The notes beneath the pieces are model-generated. The model searched no databases and had not been told where the DNA came from. It worked only from the letters and a program-made list of their open reading frames with translations. From Lachnospiraceae bacterium (GTDB lineage Bacteria > Bacillota > Clostridia > Lachnospirales > Lachnospiraceae): DNA of 64,000 bases. Shown one piece after another: positions 43,813 to 53,243 of the stretch (position 1 is its first letter; each line of letters opens with the position of its first letter). A program made the translations under genes and the position numbers. The stretch is from the NCBI GenBank assembly GCA_017634975.1, contig JAGBMJ010000141.1:1-64000 (forward strand). The letters are read 5' to 3'.

Positions 43813-45690
43813 ATGTTTCATAAGAAGGAATCTCACGAAAGCGATATCATCAGGGCGAATCTGACAACGTTTGTTGAAGCGACGAAAGTGAATGTGGTGA
43901 CACTTTCCGATGCGATCAATGTGCTCTCCGAGAGCGTGGATGCCAATACCAGGGGGAATGAGCAGATCGCAAACAGTGTGACCGGTGTGGCGGAAAAGGC
44001 CGGCGAGCAGCTGGAACTGGTGAAGGATAATCTGGATCTCATCGAATCCAACGATACCAATATGCAAAACATCGATGTGGCATTGACGGATATCCGTACC
44101 ATATTGAATGAAACGGTGGAAGAAAGCAATAACGGCATCCGCCGGATCGAAGATCTGGATCGTGATATGAAGGCAATGTCGGAGGATCTGGGCCGCATCA
44201 ACGATATCCTGTCGGAGTTTAACAGTGAGATCGAGCGCATCAGTGAAGTGGGTGATTTCATTGTAGAGATCAGCGACCAGCTGCGGATGCTCGCCTTTAA
44301 TGCTTCGATCGAGGCGGCCCGTGCCGGAGAGGCGGGACGCGGTTTTTCCGTAGTGGCCAATGAGATGAGTACGATGTCCTCCAAGACCAGAGACGGTATG
44401 CAGACGATCAATAAGATCCTCGAGGAGATCACCGAGTCGAGCGGCAAGGTCAACGACAGCATCGAAAACTGTACGGATACCTACAACCGGAGCAACCAGA
44501 CCTTTGCTTCGGTAAGCGATGCTTTCCACACCATTACGGACAGCTCGCGTGGGATCTACGATAAACTCAAGGAGATCTCCGGAATGTTTGCGGTCATGAG
44601 CGATAACTCCGGCAAATCCCGGATGAAGGCAGAGAACCTGTTTGAAGCGGCAGAAGCGATCAGTGAAAAAACGCATGAGATCGCAGCCGTATCGGAAGAG
44701 GTGGCGGCGGAATCAGCGAGGATCGGCGGAAATACCGAAAATCTGGATAATATGCTCACCGGGATACGGCATCTGCTGAAGCAGTATAACACCTCGATCG
44801 TTCCGACGACCAAAAAGAGCAGCCGGCAGATAAAGATCTTGATGATGAGTATGCTGGATAATGATTTCTGGTACGGCGTACGCAAAGGCGCGCTGTATGC
44901 CGGAAAGGAATTGGAAGACTGTCATGCCATACTGGAGTATGTTCCGCTGATCCCGAAGGAGCGTTCTCTGGATGAGATGGTGTGTGATGCCGTTCAGTAT
45001 GCGATCGACCGGAACTTCGACGGCATTGTATTCCCGGGATTTCTGGGTGGTGCCAATAAGTATTTCAAGGCGGCAGCGGCAAAGGGCATCCGGATCATGG
45101 CCTATAACTGCGACTGCAATAAAGAGATCCCGAGGATCGCCTGCCTGCGTCCCGATCCGCTGGAGCCGGGCATCCTGGGGGCAAAGGCTGCGGAAAGGAA
45201 AGTGGGCGGAAAGGGCAGTGTCCTGATGCTGACCGGTGACCGTTCGGTCGGTGTCAATGTGGAACGCAGCAGCGGCTTCCGGAACCAGCTGAAGACGATG
45301 AAGGGGTTGAAAGTCTGTGATGAACTGACGGTTCCCGATGATGCGGACGGTGTGTATAAGATCGCGAAGAAGGGACTGGATGCACATCCGGAGGCGGACA
45401 TTGTATTCCTGACCAACGGCTTCCCGCTGGCGGCGGCCAAAGCGATCCGCGATGCCGGGCGCAGCCGGAAAACTTCGCTTGTATGTTTTGATCATAATGA
45501 GGAGATCTTTGCGGAGATCAAGAGCGGGATCATCTGTGCGGCCATCGGGCAGGATGCCTTCGGACAGGGGCACGATCCCATCATATGGTTATACAACCAT
45601 ATCGTTGCCGGTGAGAAGCTGGAGGAATTCATCCCCTGCAGTCTCTCCGTCGTAGACAGTTCCAACGTAGACAGCCTGGTGGGAGTATAA
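43813..45690 (+). CDS. soluble MCP signalling domain fused to a sugar-binding-protein domain
   Basis: A 625-aa protein with no membrane segment. Residues 15–330 are coiled coil with the MCP hairpin tip LRMLAFNASIEAARAGEAGRGFSVVANEM. Residues 345–625 match type I periplasmic binding proteins of the ribose/galactose class: DNDFWYGVRKGALYAGKEL, DGIVFPGFLG, GKGSVLMLTGDRSVGVNVERSSGF, ADIVFLTNGFPLAAAKAI. The ligand domain is thus cytoplasmic and C-terminal, the reverse of usual chemoreceptors. ATG 43813 follows AAGGGGG; an in-frame GTG at 43792 has no site. It could report an internal sugar to CheA or act in a non-chemotactic pathway. Confidence 0.85.
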   Translation: MFHKKESHESDIIRANLTTFVEATKVNVVTLSDAINVLSESVDANTRGNEQIANSVTGVAEKAGEQLELVKDNLDLIESNDTNMQNIDVALTDIRTILNETVEESNNGIRRIEDLDRDMKAMSEDLGRINDILSEFNSEIERISEVGDFIVEISDQLRMLAFNASIEAARAGEAGRGFSVVANEMSTMSSKTRDGMQTINKILEEITESSGKVNDSIENCTDTYNRSNQTFASVSDAFHTITDSSRGIYDKLKEISGMFAVMSDNSGKSRMKAENLFEAAEAISEKTHEIAAVSEEVAAESARIGGNTENLDNMLTGIRHLLKQYNTSIVPTTKKSSRQIKILMMSMLDNDFWYGVRKGALYAGKELEDCHAILEYVPLIPKERSLDEMVCDAVQYAIDRNFDGIVFPGFLGGANKYFKAAAAKGIRIMAYNCDCNKEIPRIACLRPDPLEPGILGAKAAERKVGGKGSVLMLTGDRSVGVNVERSSGFRNQLKTMKGLKVCDELTVPDDADGVYKIAKKGLDAHPEADIVFLTNGFPLAAAKAIRDAGRSRKTSLVCFDHNEEIFAEIKSGIICAAIGQDAFGQGHDPIIWLYNHIVAGEKLEEFIPCSLSVVDSSNVDSLVGV

Positions 45691-45695
45691 AAAAA

Positions 45696-45719
45696 GATCA
45701 GAGCCGGAGGGCTCTGATC
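45696..45719 (-). terminator. intrinsic terminator of the fRMsr gene
   Basis: GATCAGAGCC (45696–45705) pairs with GGCTCTGATC (45710–45719). Read on the minus strand it is followed by seven T, a standard terminator for the 50214-to-45739 transcript. On the plus strand no T-run follows. Confidence 0.85.
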
Positions 45720-45738
45720 GGTCATCTTCAATAAAGGT

Positions 45739-46377
45739 TCAACAGCTCTGCTCGTATTCGCGACGCAGGGCTTTTTTTTCGACATCGGAGAGCTGGTTGT
45801 AGATGGGATCCACCATTTCGTAGGTCTGCGCCAGACGCTTTACGGCAAACAGCCACAGTTCAAAGGGCATACCCGGCTTACCGGAAGCAGACTTCGGCTG
45901 GGCCGGAAGAGCATCGGCCAGCGGAGACAGATCGGCGCAGCGTTCCAGCGTAAGGGTGAAGGATTTCAGACCTTCCTGATCTGCCAGAGAGAAACGTTTG
46001 ATGATCGGGCTGTCAATATCCAGAACGGCAACGATCCTGCCGGCATAATGCAGGGGCAGAACGATCTCGGAATCCGTAGCGGGATCACAGGCGATATGTC
46101 CATGGAATTCGTGGACGTTCGGGATGCAGAGCACCAGGTCTTTTTCGACGGCGGTACCGCACACGCCCTTGCCGATCTCCAGGCGGGTGCAGGCAGGCTT
46201 GCCCTGGAAGGGGCCGAGATACAGGCCTTTGGCGTCACGGATATAAAAACCGGCCCAGTTGATGCCGGGAATGGCTCCCATCAGCAGGGCGGATGCATTG
46301 GCAAAAAGAGGCAGCCAGGACTGGTCGCCTTTTGCAAGTTCACGGATCTGGTTTTCGAGTAATTTATAGTCAGTCAT
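45739..46377 (-). CDS. free methionine-R-sulfoxide reductase (GAF domain)
   Basis: A 212-aa protein. Residues 1–150 are a GAF domain of the fRMsr family with NWAGFYI, LGPFQGKPACTRLEIGKGVC and HIACDPATDSEIVLP; the Cys residues at about 62, 72 and 96 match those used to reduce free methionine-R-sulfoxide. Residues 160–212 are an extra C-terminal helical region (YEMVDPIYNQLSDVEKKAL) absent from small fRMsr enzymes. AGGAGA lies before ATG 46377. It starts 15 bases after the stop of the large HD-GYP gene and probably shares its transcript. Confidence 0.9.
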   Translation of the reverse strand: MTDYKLLENQIRELAKGDQSWLPLFANASALLMGAIPGINWAGFYIRDAKGLYLGPFQGKPACTRLEIGKGVCGTAVEKDLVLCIPNVHEFHGHIACDPATDSEIVLPLHYAGRIVAVLDIDSPIIKRFSLADQEGLKSFTLTLERCADLSPLADALPAQPKSASGKPGMPFELWLFAVKRLAQTYEMVDPIYNQLSDVEKKALRREYEQSC

Positions 46378-46392
46378 ATTAATCTCCTTTTT

Positions 46393-49300
46393 TTATCCAC
46401 GCTCCTGCAGTTCCTTGAGCAGCATATAGGTGTCGCGGTAGTCACTGCGGCGGGTATTGTTGAGGATATGGGTCAGGTCTTCGCGCACCTTGCAGTCCGC
46501 AAACAGTGCCGCAATCGCCGGGGAGTAGCGGGTGCCGGCACCCTCCTGGATCTCCAGGAAGATCTCGTCCGGTTTCTTGCCGGTGCTGTAACTGCGGCCT
46601 ACCGTATCGGTAGCGGCATCCAGGCAGTCGGCGACGGTCACGATATCGATGATCACCTTTTCCTGCAGATGTGCCACATCGTACCCTTCCGGATACCCCT
46701 TGGTGCCGTCGTACCAGCGGTGATGTCCGATGGCGACCGGCGCATAATCCCGGGTGGAGGCGTGGCGTTTGAGCATTTCCGCACCCAGCGTGGTGTGGTG
46801 CTTGAGCATGGAAAACTCGATATCGAGGATCTTGCGCCCGTAGATCGAGATCATATCGATCATCGGGAGCTTGCCGAAATCGTGACAGCAGGCGGCGTGA
46901 TAGCAGAAGTCCACGATCTTCTTTTTGTACAGTTCCACTTCTTCCACGGTCCTGCATTCCTGCACGCCCATAAACAGTCCGGGATTGCGTTTGATCAGAT
47001 GCTCACACAGACAGCGGCTTAAGCTTCCCACCATCATACTGTGTACGTAGGTAGGCGGGTGCAGGAGTGCCATACAGCGCAGGCCCATTTCTTCAAAACT
47101 CATCGCCTGCGGTACCTCGATGTAATCCATCAGAATGCCGGAGAAGTATTCCATCACCGGAGAGTACACGCCGTCTCCGGGCAGATGGTACATATAGTCC
47201 AGCAGCTGGTCGTAGAGCCATTGCAGCTGACGGCCGTCTGCTTCCGTCAGTTCCTGCTCACGATAAGTCAAAAGATACTCATAGGGCAGCAGGATGTTGG
47301 TAAATACGGCATCCACGGTGAAGCGGTAGTCGCTGTTCTTTTCGTACAGATCCAGAAGGATCTTGCGGTAATCTTCTGCGCTGAGCTGCCCGCTGTAGTA
47401 CCGGCCGCGGGCGACGATCATCTCCTTACGCTCCGGGGGCAGGAAGACGGCATTCTGCGGGCGGTTTTCATTCCACAGTGCGTCCAGCTGTTCGGTATAA
47501 ACGGCGATCTCTTTGCGCTGCTTCTCATCGAAGCCCTGCAGGTTACCGCATTCCGTAGCCTGTCCGAAATATTCGAGACAGCGCAGTTTGTGGTAGTTCC
47601 AGTCGAAGTCCGGTGCGTTTTCCGTATAGAACGGATCCGAGGCCAGGTTCAGGGCTTCCTTCAGCTTGCGCATAAATCTGCCGTTGGACTTCGGGTCCGG
47701 ATGCGTGTTTTCGTAGAGCGCCGTGGCATAGCGGGCGTTGAGCAATACCGTTTCCCGCTCACGCATAGGCAGCGTCAGGAAGCGTTCGTGATCCAGAAAC
47801 AGCTCCAGTTCCCGAGCGATGGACAGACCTTCCCGCCGGTACTTCTGCGTAATCTCTGCTACATAACGCAGGCGTTTGCTGCGGTTTAACTGTGTGTAGC
47901 AGGACATGATGTGCCGGTCCCCCTGACGGATGATATCGGAGCTGTCCCCCTTGGATACGGCATCGGAAAAAAGTTTCCGGGATACCAGATACAAAAGGCT
48001 CATGTCCAGGTCGATATACTCGGAAGCGTGCATCAGCTGGTCGTAGAAGACTTCCAGGGCATCCACTTCTTCCCGGTCGAGCTGCCGACGGGATTTCAGC
48101 AGCGGATAGAGTGTCTTCTCCAGCATCTGCCGGTTTTCCGCAGCCAGCGCACCGATCTCGCGGAAGTGCTGGTTCAGCAGTATGGCATATTCCGAGGCAT
48201 CCTCCATATCCGTGATACTCGGGACGGACAGCTTGCGCACACGGTCGATGCTCAGTACCAGTTCCTTCAGACGCGTATTGAAATTCTGGATCGCGTTGGC
48301 CTGCATACGGCGAAGCAGCAGGTAGGTATTGCGGTAATTGTCTTCACGTCCCTTCTTCAGCAGGAATTCGATGTCGTGCATCACTTCCGGCCGGTCGAGC
48401 AGGGAGACGATCTGCGGGGAGTAGCGTTTGCCGCTTCCCTTTTTGAGCTCCGAAACAAGCCGGTTTACGGATTTGCCGATCTTGTAGCTGCGGCCGATCT
48501 GATCCGTTGCGGCATCCAGACTGTCGGCTACCGTGACGATATGGATCAGGACACGGTCCGGGCTTTCGTTGATATCAAAAGAAGCGGGATAGCCCTTGGT
48601 GCCGTTGAACCAGCGGTGGTGGCCCCTTGCGATGTCCGCATAGTCCTGTGTGGAAAGATAGCGGGACAGCTGCGCGGCACCCATATCCGGATGCATGCGG
48701 ATGATCATATATTCCGTATCCAGAAGCCGCCGGCCGTACACAAAGATCGTATCGATCATGCAGATCTTGCCGAAATCGTGACACAGACCGCCGTGGAAGG
48801 CGCGGTTTAGGATATGGTCTTTCTTTTGCTGCACCTCTTCTGCTGTCTTGCAGCCGCAGACACCGATAAATTCTTCCGGTGCGGTGCGCAGCAGATGCTC
48901 GCACAGACAGCGTGAAAGGACTGCTACCTGCATGGAATGCACATAGGTAGGCGGATGCAGAGCAGCCATACAGCTTAAGCCCATTTTTTCAAAGGTCTCT
49001 TCGCCCGGGATCTCGATAAAACGCTCCAGGAACGAGGAGAGGTATTCGAGCATATAGCAGAAAGCATCCCGGTTATCCGAGTGCAGGATGTAGTTGGTGA
49101 TCTGCCGGTAGAAGCCGCGCAGTACCTCCTGCTTCTCCTCATCGACTTCTTCGCCTTCCAGCGTCGCCATATATTCGGTCGGGATGAAGATATTGGCCAG
49201 TACCGAATACATATCGTAGCGGGAATTGGAATAGCGGGTATACAGGGACAAAAGCTCGCTGCGGTAATCGCCGATCTGGGTGCGGCCGCCGTAGTAATTG

Positions 49301-50214
49301 TTGCGGGCGGTGATCAGATCCAGCTGCACACGGGGCAGGATGTTATCGTTTTCCTTTTCGTCCCCATGCCAGAGCCGGTTCAGCAGGTCCGTAGTCTTCA
49401 TGACGGTGGCGCACTGCTGCGGTGTCAGTTTCCAGTGGTTGCCGTTTTCCGTCAGCTGGCCGATGTGCTCGAGGCAGCGGAAACGGTGGTAGTTCCAGTC
49501 ATAGCCGGGGGTGTGTTCCCGGAAGAACGGGTCATCCGCCAGCGCAATGGAATGCTTCAGTCTGCGGATGCGCTCGTCGTTGCTGTGCTTGTCCGTTGAG
49601 TAGAAGGTCGAATAGAGCGTCACATAAAAACGCGAATGAACCAGCACGGTTTTTTTCGCTTCACTGCTCTTCAGGCGCAGGAACATCTCCGGCTGCAGAT
49701 ACTGCAGAATCAGCTCGGAAGCCCGCAGGCCCTCCTTGCGGTAAAACGAGCACAGATCCTCCGACACGCGGATGCGGTTGGTGCGGTTCATATTGTTGTA
49801 GCAGGCGTTGATATGGATACCGCTCTGCAGCACGATGGCTTCGTCGTCTTTCTTGGCGACGGCATCGGTGAGCAGGCGTCTGGAAATATGAAACAGCAGG
49901 GAAAGATCCAGCTCTTCTTCCGGCCAGGGATTGAGCAGATAATGACAGAATTCCCGCAGGGTGGAGACGGTCTCTTCCGGAAGAGGCTTTTTGGATGCCA
50001 GGATCGGACTGAGCACCCGGTCCATCATGGCACGGTTCTGTTTTGCGATGGAGCCGATCTCGCGGAAATGCTGCTTGAGCACACGGCTGTAGCCGTCTCC
50101 GGTACCCACGCCGCCGATCTTGGGCGAAGATAAGGTACGCGTGCGGATGATACGCTGTACGAAATCGTGCAGTTCCTGTTTTAATTCGGTTGATTCCGGT
50201 GTAGTATTTTCCAT
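46393..50214 (-). CDS. tandem two-unit HD-GYP-like protein
   Basis: A 1273-aa cytoplasmic protein made of two homologous units (about 1–640 and 655–1273). Each has about 400 residues of helical sequence starting with a pattern like RTRTLSSPKI or RVRKLSVPSI, then an HD-GYP-like domain. Unit 1: HSMQVAVLSRCLCEHL, CHDFGKICMID (about 478), HHRWFNGTKGYP (about 531), VADSLDAATDQIGRSY. Unit 2: HSMMVGSLSRCLCEHL, CHDFGKLPMID (about 1110), HHRWYDGTKGYPEGY. The HD and GYP motifs are intact, but HHE is HHR. The helical part is of unknown family. AAGAGGG precedes ATG 50214. It likely acts on a cyclic dinucleotide. Confidence 0.8.
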   Translation of the reverse strand: MENTTPESTELKQELHDFVQRIIRTRTLSSPKIGGVGTGDGYSRVLKQHFREIGSIAKQNRAMMDRVLSPILASKKPLPEETVSTLREFCHYLLNPWPEEELDLSLLFHISRRLLTDAVAKKDDEAIVLQSGIHINACYNNMNRTNRIRVSEDLCSFYRKEGLRASELILQYLQPEMFLRLKSSEAKKTVLVHSRFYVTLYSTFYSTDKHSNDERIRRLKHSIALADDPFFREHTPGYDWNYHRFRCLEHIGQLTENGNHWKLTPQQCATVMKTTDLLNRLWHGDEKENDNILPRVQLDLITARNNYYGGRTQIGDYRSELLSLYTRYSNSRYDMYSVLANIFIPTEYMATLEGEEVDEEKQEVLRGFYRQITNYILHSDNRDAFCYMLEYLSSFLERFIEIPGEETFEKMGLSCMAALHPPTYVHSMQVAVLSRCLCEHLLRTAPEEFIGVCGCKTAEEVQQKKDHILNRAFHGGLCHDFGKICMIDTIFVYGRRLLDTEYMIIRMHPDMGAAQLSRYLSTQDYADIARGHHRWFNGTKGYPASFDINESPDRVLIHIVTVADSLDAATDQIGRSYKIGKSVNRLVSELKKGSGKRYSPQIVSLLDRPEVMHDIEFLLKKGREDNYRNTYLLLRRMQANAIQNFNTRLKELVLSIDRVRKLSVPSITDMEDASEYAILLNQHFREIGALAAENRQMLEKTLYPLLKSRRQLDREEVDALEVFYDQLMHASEYIDLDMSLLYLVSRKLFSDAVSKGDSSDIIRQGDRHIMSCYTQLNRSKRLRYVAEITQKYRREGLSIARELELFLDHERFLTLPMRERETVLLNARYATALYENTHPDPKSNGRFMRKLKEALNLASDPFYTENAPDFDWNYHKLRCLEYFGQATECGNLQGFDEKQRKEIAVYTEQLDALWNENRPQNAVFLPPERKEMIVARGRYYSGQLSAEDYRKILLDLYEKNSDYRFTVDAVFTNILLPYEYLLTYREQELTEADGRQLQWLYDQLLDYMYHLPGDGVYSPVMEYFSGILMDYIEVPQAMSFEEMGLRCMALLHPPTYVHSMMVGSLSRCLCEHLIKRNPGLFMGVQECRTVEEVELYKKKIVDFCYHAACCHDFGKLPMIDMISIYGRKILDIEFSMLKHHTTLGAEMLKRHASTRDYAPVAIGHHRWYDGTKGYPEGYDVAHLQEKVIIDIVTVADCLDAATDTVGRSYSTGKKPDEIFLEIQEGAGTRYSPAIAALFADCKVREDLTHILNNTRRSDYRDTYMLLKELQERG

Positions 50215-50239
50215 AAGATATATACCCTCTTACTAATCT

Positions 50240-50268
50240 ATTTTAGCGAAAAAAGGGGGGGTTTTCAA
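50240..50268 (-). promoter_or_regulatory. promoter of the tandem HD-GYP-like gene
   Basis: On the minus strand TTGAAA (50263–50268) and TAAAAT (50240–50245) are exactly 17 nt apart, giving a start near 50233 and a leader of about 19 nt containing AAGAGGG. Confidence 0.75.
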
Positions 50269-50279
50269 GTGTATCCGTA

Positions 50280-50308
50280 TTGACTTCAATAGTTGTTTTT
50301 ACTAATAT
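50280..50308 (+). promoter_or_regulatory. promoter of the single-unit HD-GYP-like gene
   Basis: TTGACT (50280–50285), 17-nt spacer, TAATAT (50303–50308). The expected start coincides with ATG 50316, suggesting a leaderless mRNA. It lies back to back with the 50240–50268 promoter. Confidence 0.5.
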
Positions 50309-50315
50309 AAAATAC

Positions 50316-52265
50316 ATGGATCCGCATTTGAATGAATATGTCAGCAATACCGCGAGGATCCGCGCATTATCGTCTCCGAGTATCCAGGATATCGACAATG
50401 CGGCGGAATACGGTACCCTGCTGCAGGACAATTTCATAACGATCGGCCAGCTGGCCAGGGAAAACCGGGATATCCTCTCGGAGCATCTTTTTCCGTTCCT
50501 GGAAGAGAGCGCATCCGTTACGAATGCCGATCTGGAGGGACTCGGGCGTTTTGAGGATTCCCTGCTGGATGCACAGACCATGGAAAATCTGGATCCCGCG
50601 ATCCACGCGGAGATCTCGGACAGTCTGCTGCACAAGGCAGAGCATGGGGATTCGGTCAAGCTTTTGTTAAAACAGCTGGATCGCGAGATCACGGCCTGCT
50701 ATACGATGCAGAATATTACCAGACGTTTAGGCACCTTTCCGCAGATCGCCGCAACCTACCGGGAGCGCGGACTGGAAGCCGGCAGAAAGATCCGGGATTA
50801 TCTGGAGCCGGAAGCCTTTGCCGGGCTTCCCGATAACGAGTGCCGCGAGCTGGTGCTGATCAATGCACGTAATATGTGGCTGCTTTACGAAGGGGAAACA
50901 CTTTCGCCGGAGAAAAACCGCGATCTGCTGGTGCAGATGGAAAAGGCGCTTGCACTGGCGGATGCGCCGTATTACCGCAGGCGTATGCCGATGTACGACT
51001 GGAGTTTTCATGAATTCCGCGCACTGCAGGATATCCTGAAACTGACGGAGTATAACAACGCGCGGGCGTTTCCTGCGGATGCGATCGAAAAGATCTGCGC
51101 ATACGGGGAACGTCTGGACCGGCTCTGGCATTCGGCACCGCTGTTTTATAAGGATCTGATGCACGAAAACGAACTGCAGATCCTGCTTGTGCGTGTCCGC
51201 TATCTGAACGGACAGGTTGCGGTGGAGGACTACCGCCGGAATCTGCTGGAGCTTTACAATTCGCGGGACCGGAACGACTATTCCCAGGCGGGGATGACGC
51301 TCAATCTGATGCTGCCGGCGGAATATATCCTGACACTGGATCCGGAGGCTCTGACTGAGGATGCCAAATACCAGGTCAGCCGCTTCTATCACGATACGCT
51401 GAATTATGCATTCCATATGTCGGGGCGTGATTCCCTGAGCTTTATGCTGGGATTTCTGTCCCATCTGCTGGATTGTTTTATCGAAGTGCCCGGAGGGATG
51501 ACCTTTGGCGAGATGTGTCTGGACTGTCTGGGTGCCCTGCATCCGCCGACCTACGTGCACAGCATCATGGTCGGGCAGATCACGCGCTGCCTTTGCCGGC
51601 ATCTGATGCGTCTGCATCCGGAATACTTTGCAAAGGTACCGATGGCGGGGGATACGGAAGCAATCCTCGGATTTGCCTATCAGTCGTCGGTCTGCCACGA
51701 TTTCGGCAAGCTGCTGATCACGGATACGATCATGGTTTACGGGCGCAAGCTTTTGGACAGCGAGTTTTTCCTGCTGCGCACCCATCCGAAGAGCGGCGCG
51801 GATATGATGCTGAAACACGAGTCCACACGGCCGTATGCAAAGATCGCACTGGCACATCACCGATGGTATAACGATTCAGCCGGCTATCCGGATGATCTGT
51901 GTACGGCGGAACTGCCGGAAAAGGTCTTTATCGATCTGGTCTGCTGTGCGGACTGTCTTGATGCGGCGACGGATACGGTCGGACGCTCCTACAACCGGGG
52001 CAAGACGATGGATGACTTTATCCTGGAGCTCAAGGAAGGCGCCGGGACACGGTACGCCCCATATCTGGCAGAGCTGTTTGATGATGCGGCGCTGCGGCGC
52101 GACCTGCGCTTCCTGCTGCAGCAGGGCAGACGCAGCAGTTATTCCAAGGTGTACCGCCAGTTAAAGGACCTGACGGACCAGAGCGTGCTCTACGGCGAAA
52201 ACTATGATTATAATGTGCTGGTGGCTTCGACGGTCGGCGGCACCTTCCGCCAGACGTTCTCATAA
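50316..52265 (+). CDS. single-unit HD-GYP-like protein, paralogue of 46393–50214
   Basis: A 649-aa protein homologous along its length to each unit of the neighbouring 1273-aa protein: NEYVSNTARIRALSSPSI matches the unit N termini. The C-terminal domain has HSIMVGQITRCLCRHLMRLHP, CHDFGKLLITD (about 460), RTHPKSGADMMLKHES, HHRWYNDSAGYPDDL and CADCLDAATDTVGRSYNRGK. ATG 50316 is chosen because homology starts there; a TTG at 50280 lies in the promoter and no ribosome site is visible. It is divergent from its paralogue, and a single-domain response regulator follows downstream. Confidence 0.8.
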   Translation: MDPHLNEYVSNTARIRALSSPSIQDIDNAAEYGTLLQDNFITIGQLARENRDILSEHLFPFLEESASVTNADLEGLGRFEDSLLDAQTMENLDPAIHAEISDSLLHKAEHGDSVKLLLKQLDREITACYTMQNITRRLGTFPQIAATYRERGLEAGRKIRDYLEPEAFAGLPDNECRELVLINARNMWLLYEGETLSPEKNRDLLVQMEKALALADAPYYRRRMPMYDWSFHEFRALQDILKLTEYNNARAFPADAIEKICAYGERLDRLWHSAPLFYKDLMHENELQILLVRVRYLNGQVAVEDYRRNLLELYNSRDRNDYSQAGMTLNLMLPAEYILTLDPEALTEDAKYQVSRFYHDTLNYAFHMSGRDSLSFMLGFLSHLLDCFIEVPGGMTFGEMCLDCLGALHPPTYVHSIMVGQITRCLCRHLMRLHPEYFAKVPMAGDTEAILGFAYQSSVCHDFGKLLITDTIMVYGRKLLDSEFFLLRTHPKSGADMMLKHESTRPYAKIALAHHRWYNDSAGYPDDLCTAELPEKVFIDLVCCADCLDAATDTVGRSYNRGKTMDDFILELKEGAGTRYAPYLAELFDDAALRRDLRFLLQQGRRSSYSKVYRQLKDLTDQSVLYGENYDYNVLVASTVGGTFRQTFS

Positions 52266-52266
52266 T

Positions 52267-52328
52267 GAGCCATGGGGACGGTTCTTGTGGCTCATTTTGA
52301 GCCGGAGAACCGTCCCTGTGGCTTTTTT
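52267..52328 (+). repeat. family C REP-like palindrome acting as terminator
   Basis: GAGCCATGGGGACGGTTCT, a loop with GGCTCATTTTGAGCC, then AGAACCGTCCCTGTGGC and eight T. The T-run makes this copy a plausible intrinsic terminator of the 50316–52265 gene. Other copies are at 53001, 60437 and 60996. The rest of the 317-base gap to 52583 holds a family B repeat and AT-rich sequence with short inverted repeats. Confidence 0.85.
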
Positions 52329-52330
52329 TT

Positions 52331-52374
52331 CTTGCCGTCCCCTTAAGGGGGAAGGTGGCCGAAGGCCAGATGAG
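52331..52374 (+). repeat. family B repeat
   Basis: CCGTCCCCTTAAGGGGGAAGG hairpin, then GGCCGAAGGCC and GATGAGA. It directly follows the family C copy, so two unrelated palindromes are adjacent. Confidence 0.7.
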
Positions 52375-52582
52375 ATGTCTTATCTCGAGGTGCAAAAATT
52401 TCACCACAAGATGAGGTGGCTCTATCGAGATCAAAAAATTTGACCTCGATATGAGGACGCAAAGTACCGTAGCCAAAACATGGGGTAAAATGATAGACAC
52501 TTCACCCGCTTAATGATATAATGTATATACATATCAGCACGGTGAAGACCTCTTTGGACTTTTGGAGAAAGGGGGCGGTCTT

Positions 52583-52960
52583 ATGAACATGAGCGGGCGG
52601 AAAAAGAGCATTCTGATCATCGATGACGATCCGGTCTATATGAAGATGGTGCACGAATGGCTCAAGGATGATTTCAAAGTAACGATGACCATCAGCGGCG
52701 GACAGGCGCTGGACTGGCTGAAGGAAAACAAGGCGGATCTGATCCTGCTGGACTATGACCTGCCGGTGATGCCGGGGCCGCAGATCCTCGAAAAGCTCCG
52801 GAGCGGTGCGGACACCAAAGAGACACCGGTGATGATCCTGACGGGGCAGAACGACCGGGAGAGCATCATGCGCATCCTGTCCCTGTGTCCGGCGGATTAC
52901 CTCTTGAAGAATATCGGAAGGGATGAGCTGCGGAACAAAGTGGCGAAATTTCTGAAGTGA
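52583..52960 (+). CDS. single-domain response regulator
   Basis: A 125-aa CheY-like receiver with no output domain. SILIIDDDPVYMKMV gives the acidic pocket, LILLDYDLPVMPGP the phosphorylated Asp, MILTGQ the Thr and YLLKNIG the Lys. ATG 52583 follows GGGGGCGG; the upstream in-frame ATG at 52562 has no site. No kinase is adjacent; the nearest signalling proteins are the HD-GYP-like genes upstream. It is an orphan regulator that may act on them by protein contact (inference). Confidence 0.93.
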   Translation: MNMSGRKKSILIIDDDPVYMKMVHEWLKDDFKVTMTISGGQALDWLKENKADLILLDYDLPVMPGPQILEKLRSGADTKETPVMILTGQNDRESIMRILSLCPADYLLKNIGRDELRNKVAKFLK

Positions 52961-52967
52961 CATCGAT

Positions 52968-52996
52968 ATCCCCGTCGTGATCGGCGGGGATTTTTT
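52968..52996 (+). terminator. terminator of the response regulator gene
   Basis: ATCCCCG (52968–52974) pairs with CGGGGAT (52985–52991), followed by a run of T. Confidence 0.85.
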
Positions 52997-53000
52997 GAAA

Positions 53001-53056
53001 GCCACGGGGACGGTTCTTGCGGCTCATTTTGAGCCGGAGAACCGTCCCCGTGGCTC
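53001..53056 (+). repeat. family C REP-like palindrome
   Basis: GCCACGGGGACGGTTCTTG, inner GGCTCATTTTGAGCC, then AGAACCGTCCCCGTGGC. The outer arms pair over 17 bases. The rest of the 410-base gap between 52961 and 53370 holds a terminator, a small inverted repeat and the pfl promoter and leader. Confidence 0.85.
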
Positions 53057-53107
53057 ATATCTCATATCGGCGCTGTTAAGCGCTTTTTTGTGCAAATTCT
53101 GTTTTAT

Positions 53108-53121
53108 GTAACATTAGTTAC
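53108..53121. promoter_or_regulatory. GTAAC-N4-GTTAC inverted repeat upstream of pfl
   Basis: A short perfect dyad about 130 bp upstream of the pfl promoter. It could be a binding site for a redox or global regulator, but it does not match a consensus I can name with confidence. Confidence 0.3.
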
Positions 53122-53243
53122 GGACAAAATCCTTCCGCGGGAATACTATGATCCCAGAGTCGGGAAGCGGTAGACATAACGTAACAACGCTTTTTTCGGA
53201 CAGATCCGTACAACATTTATTTATGAAAAAACGGTGTTCAAGG

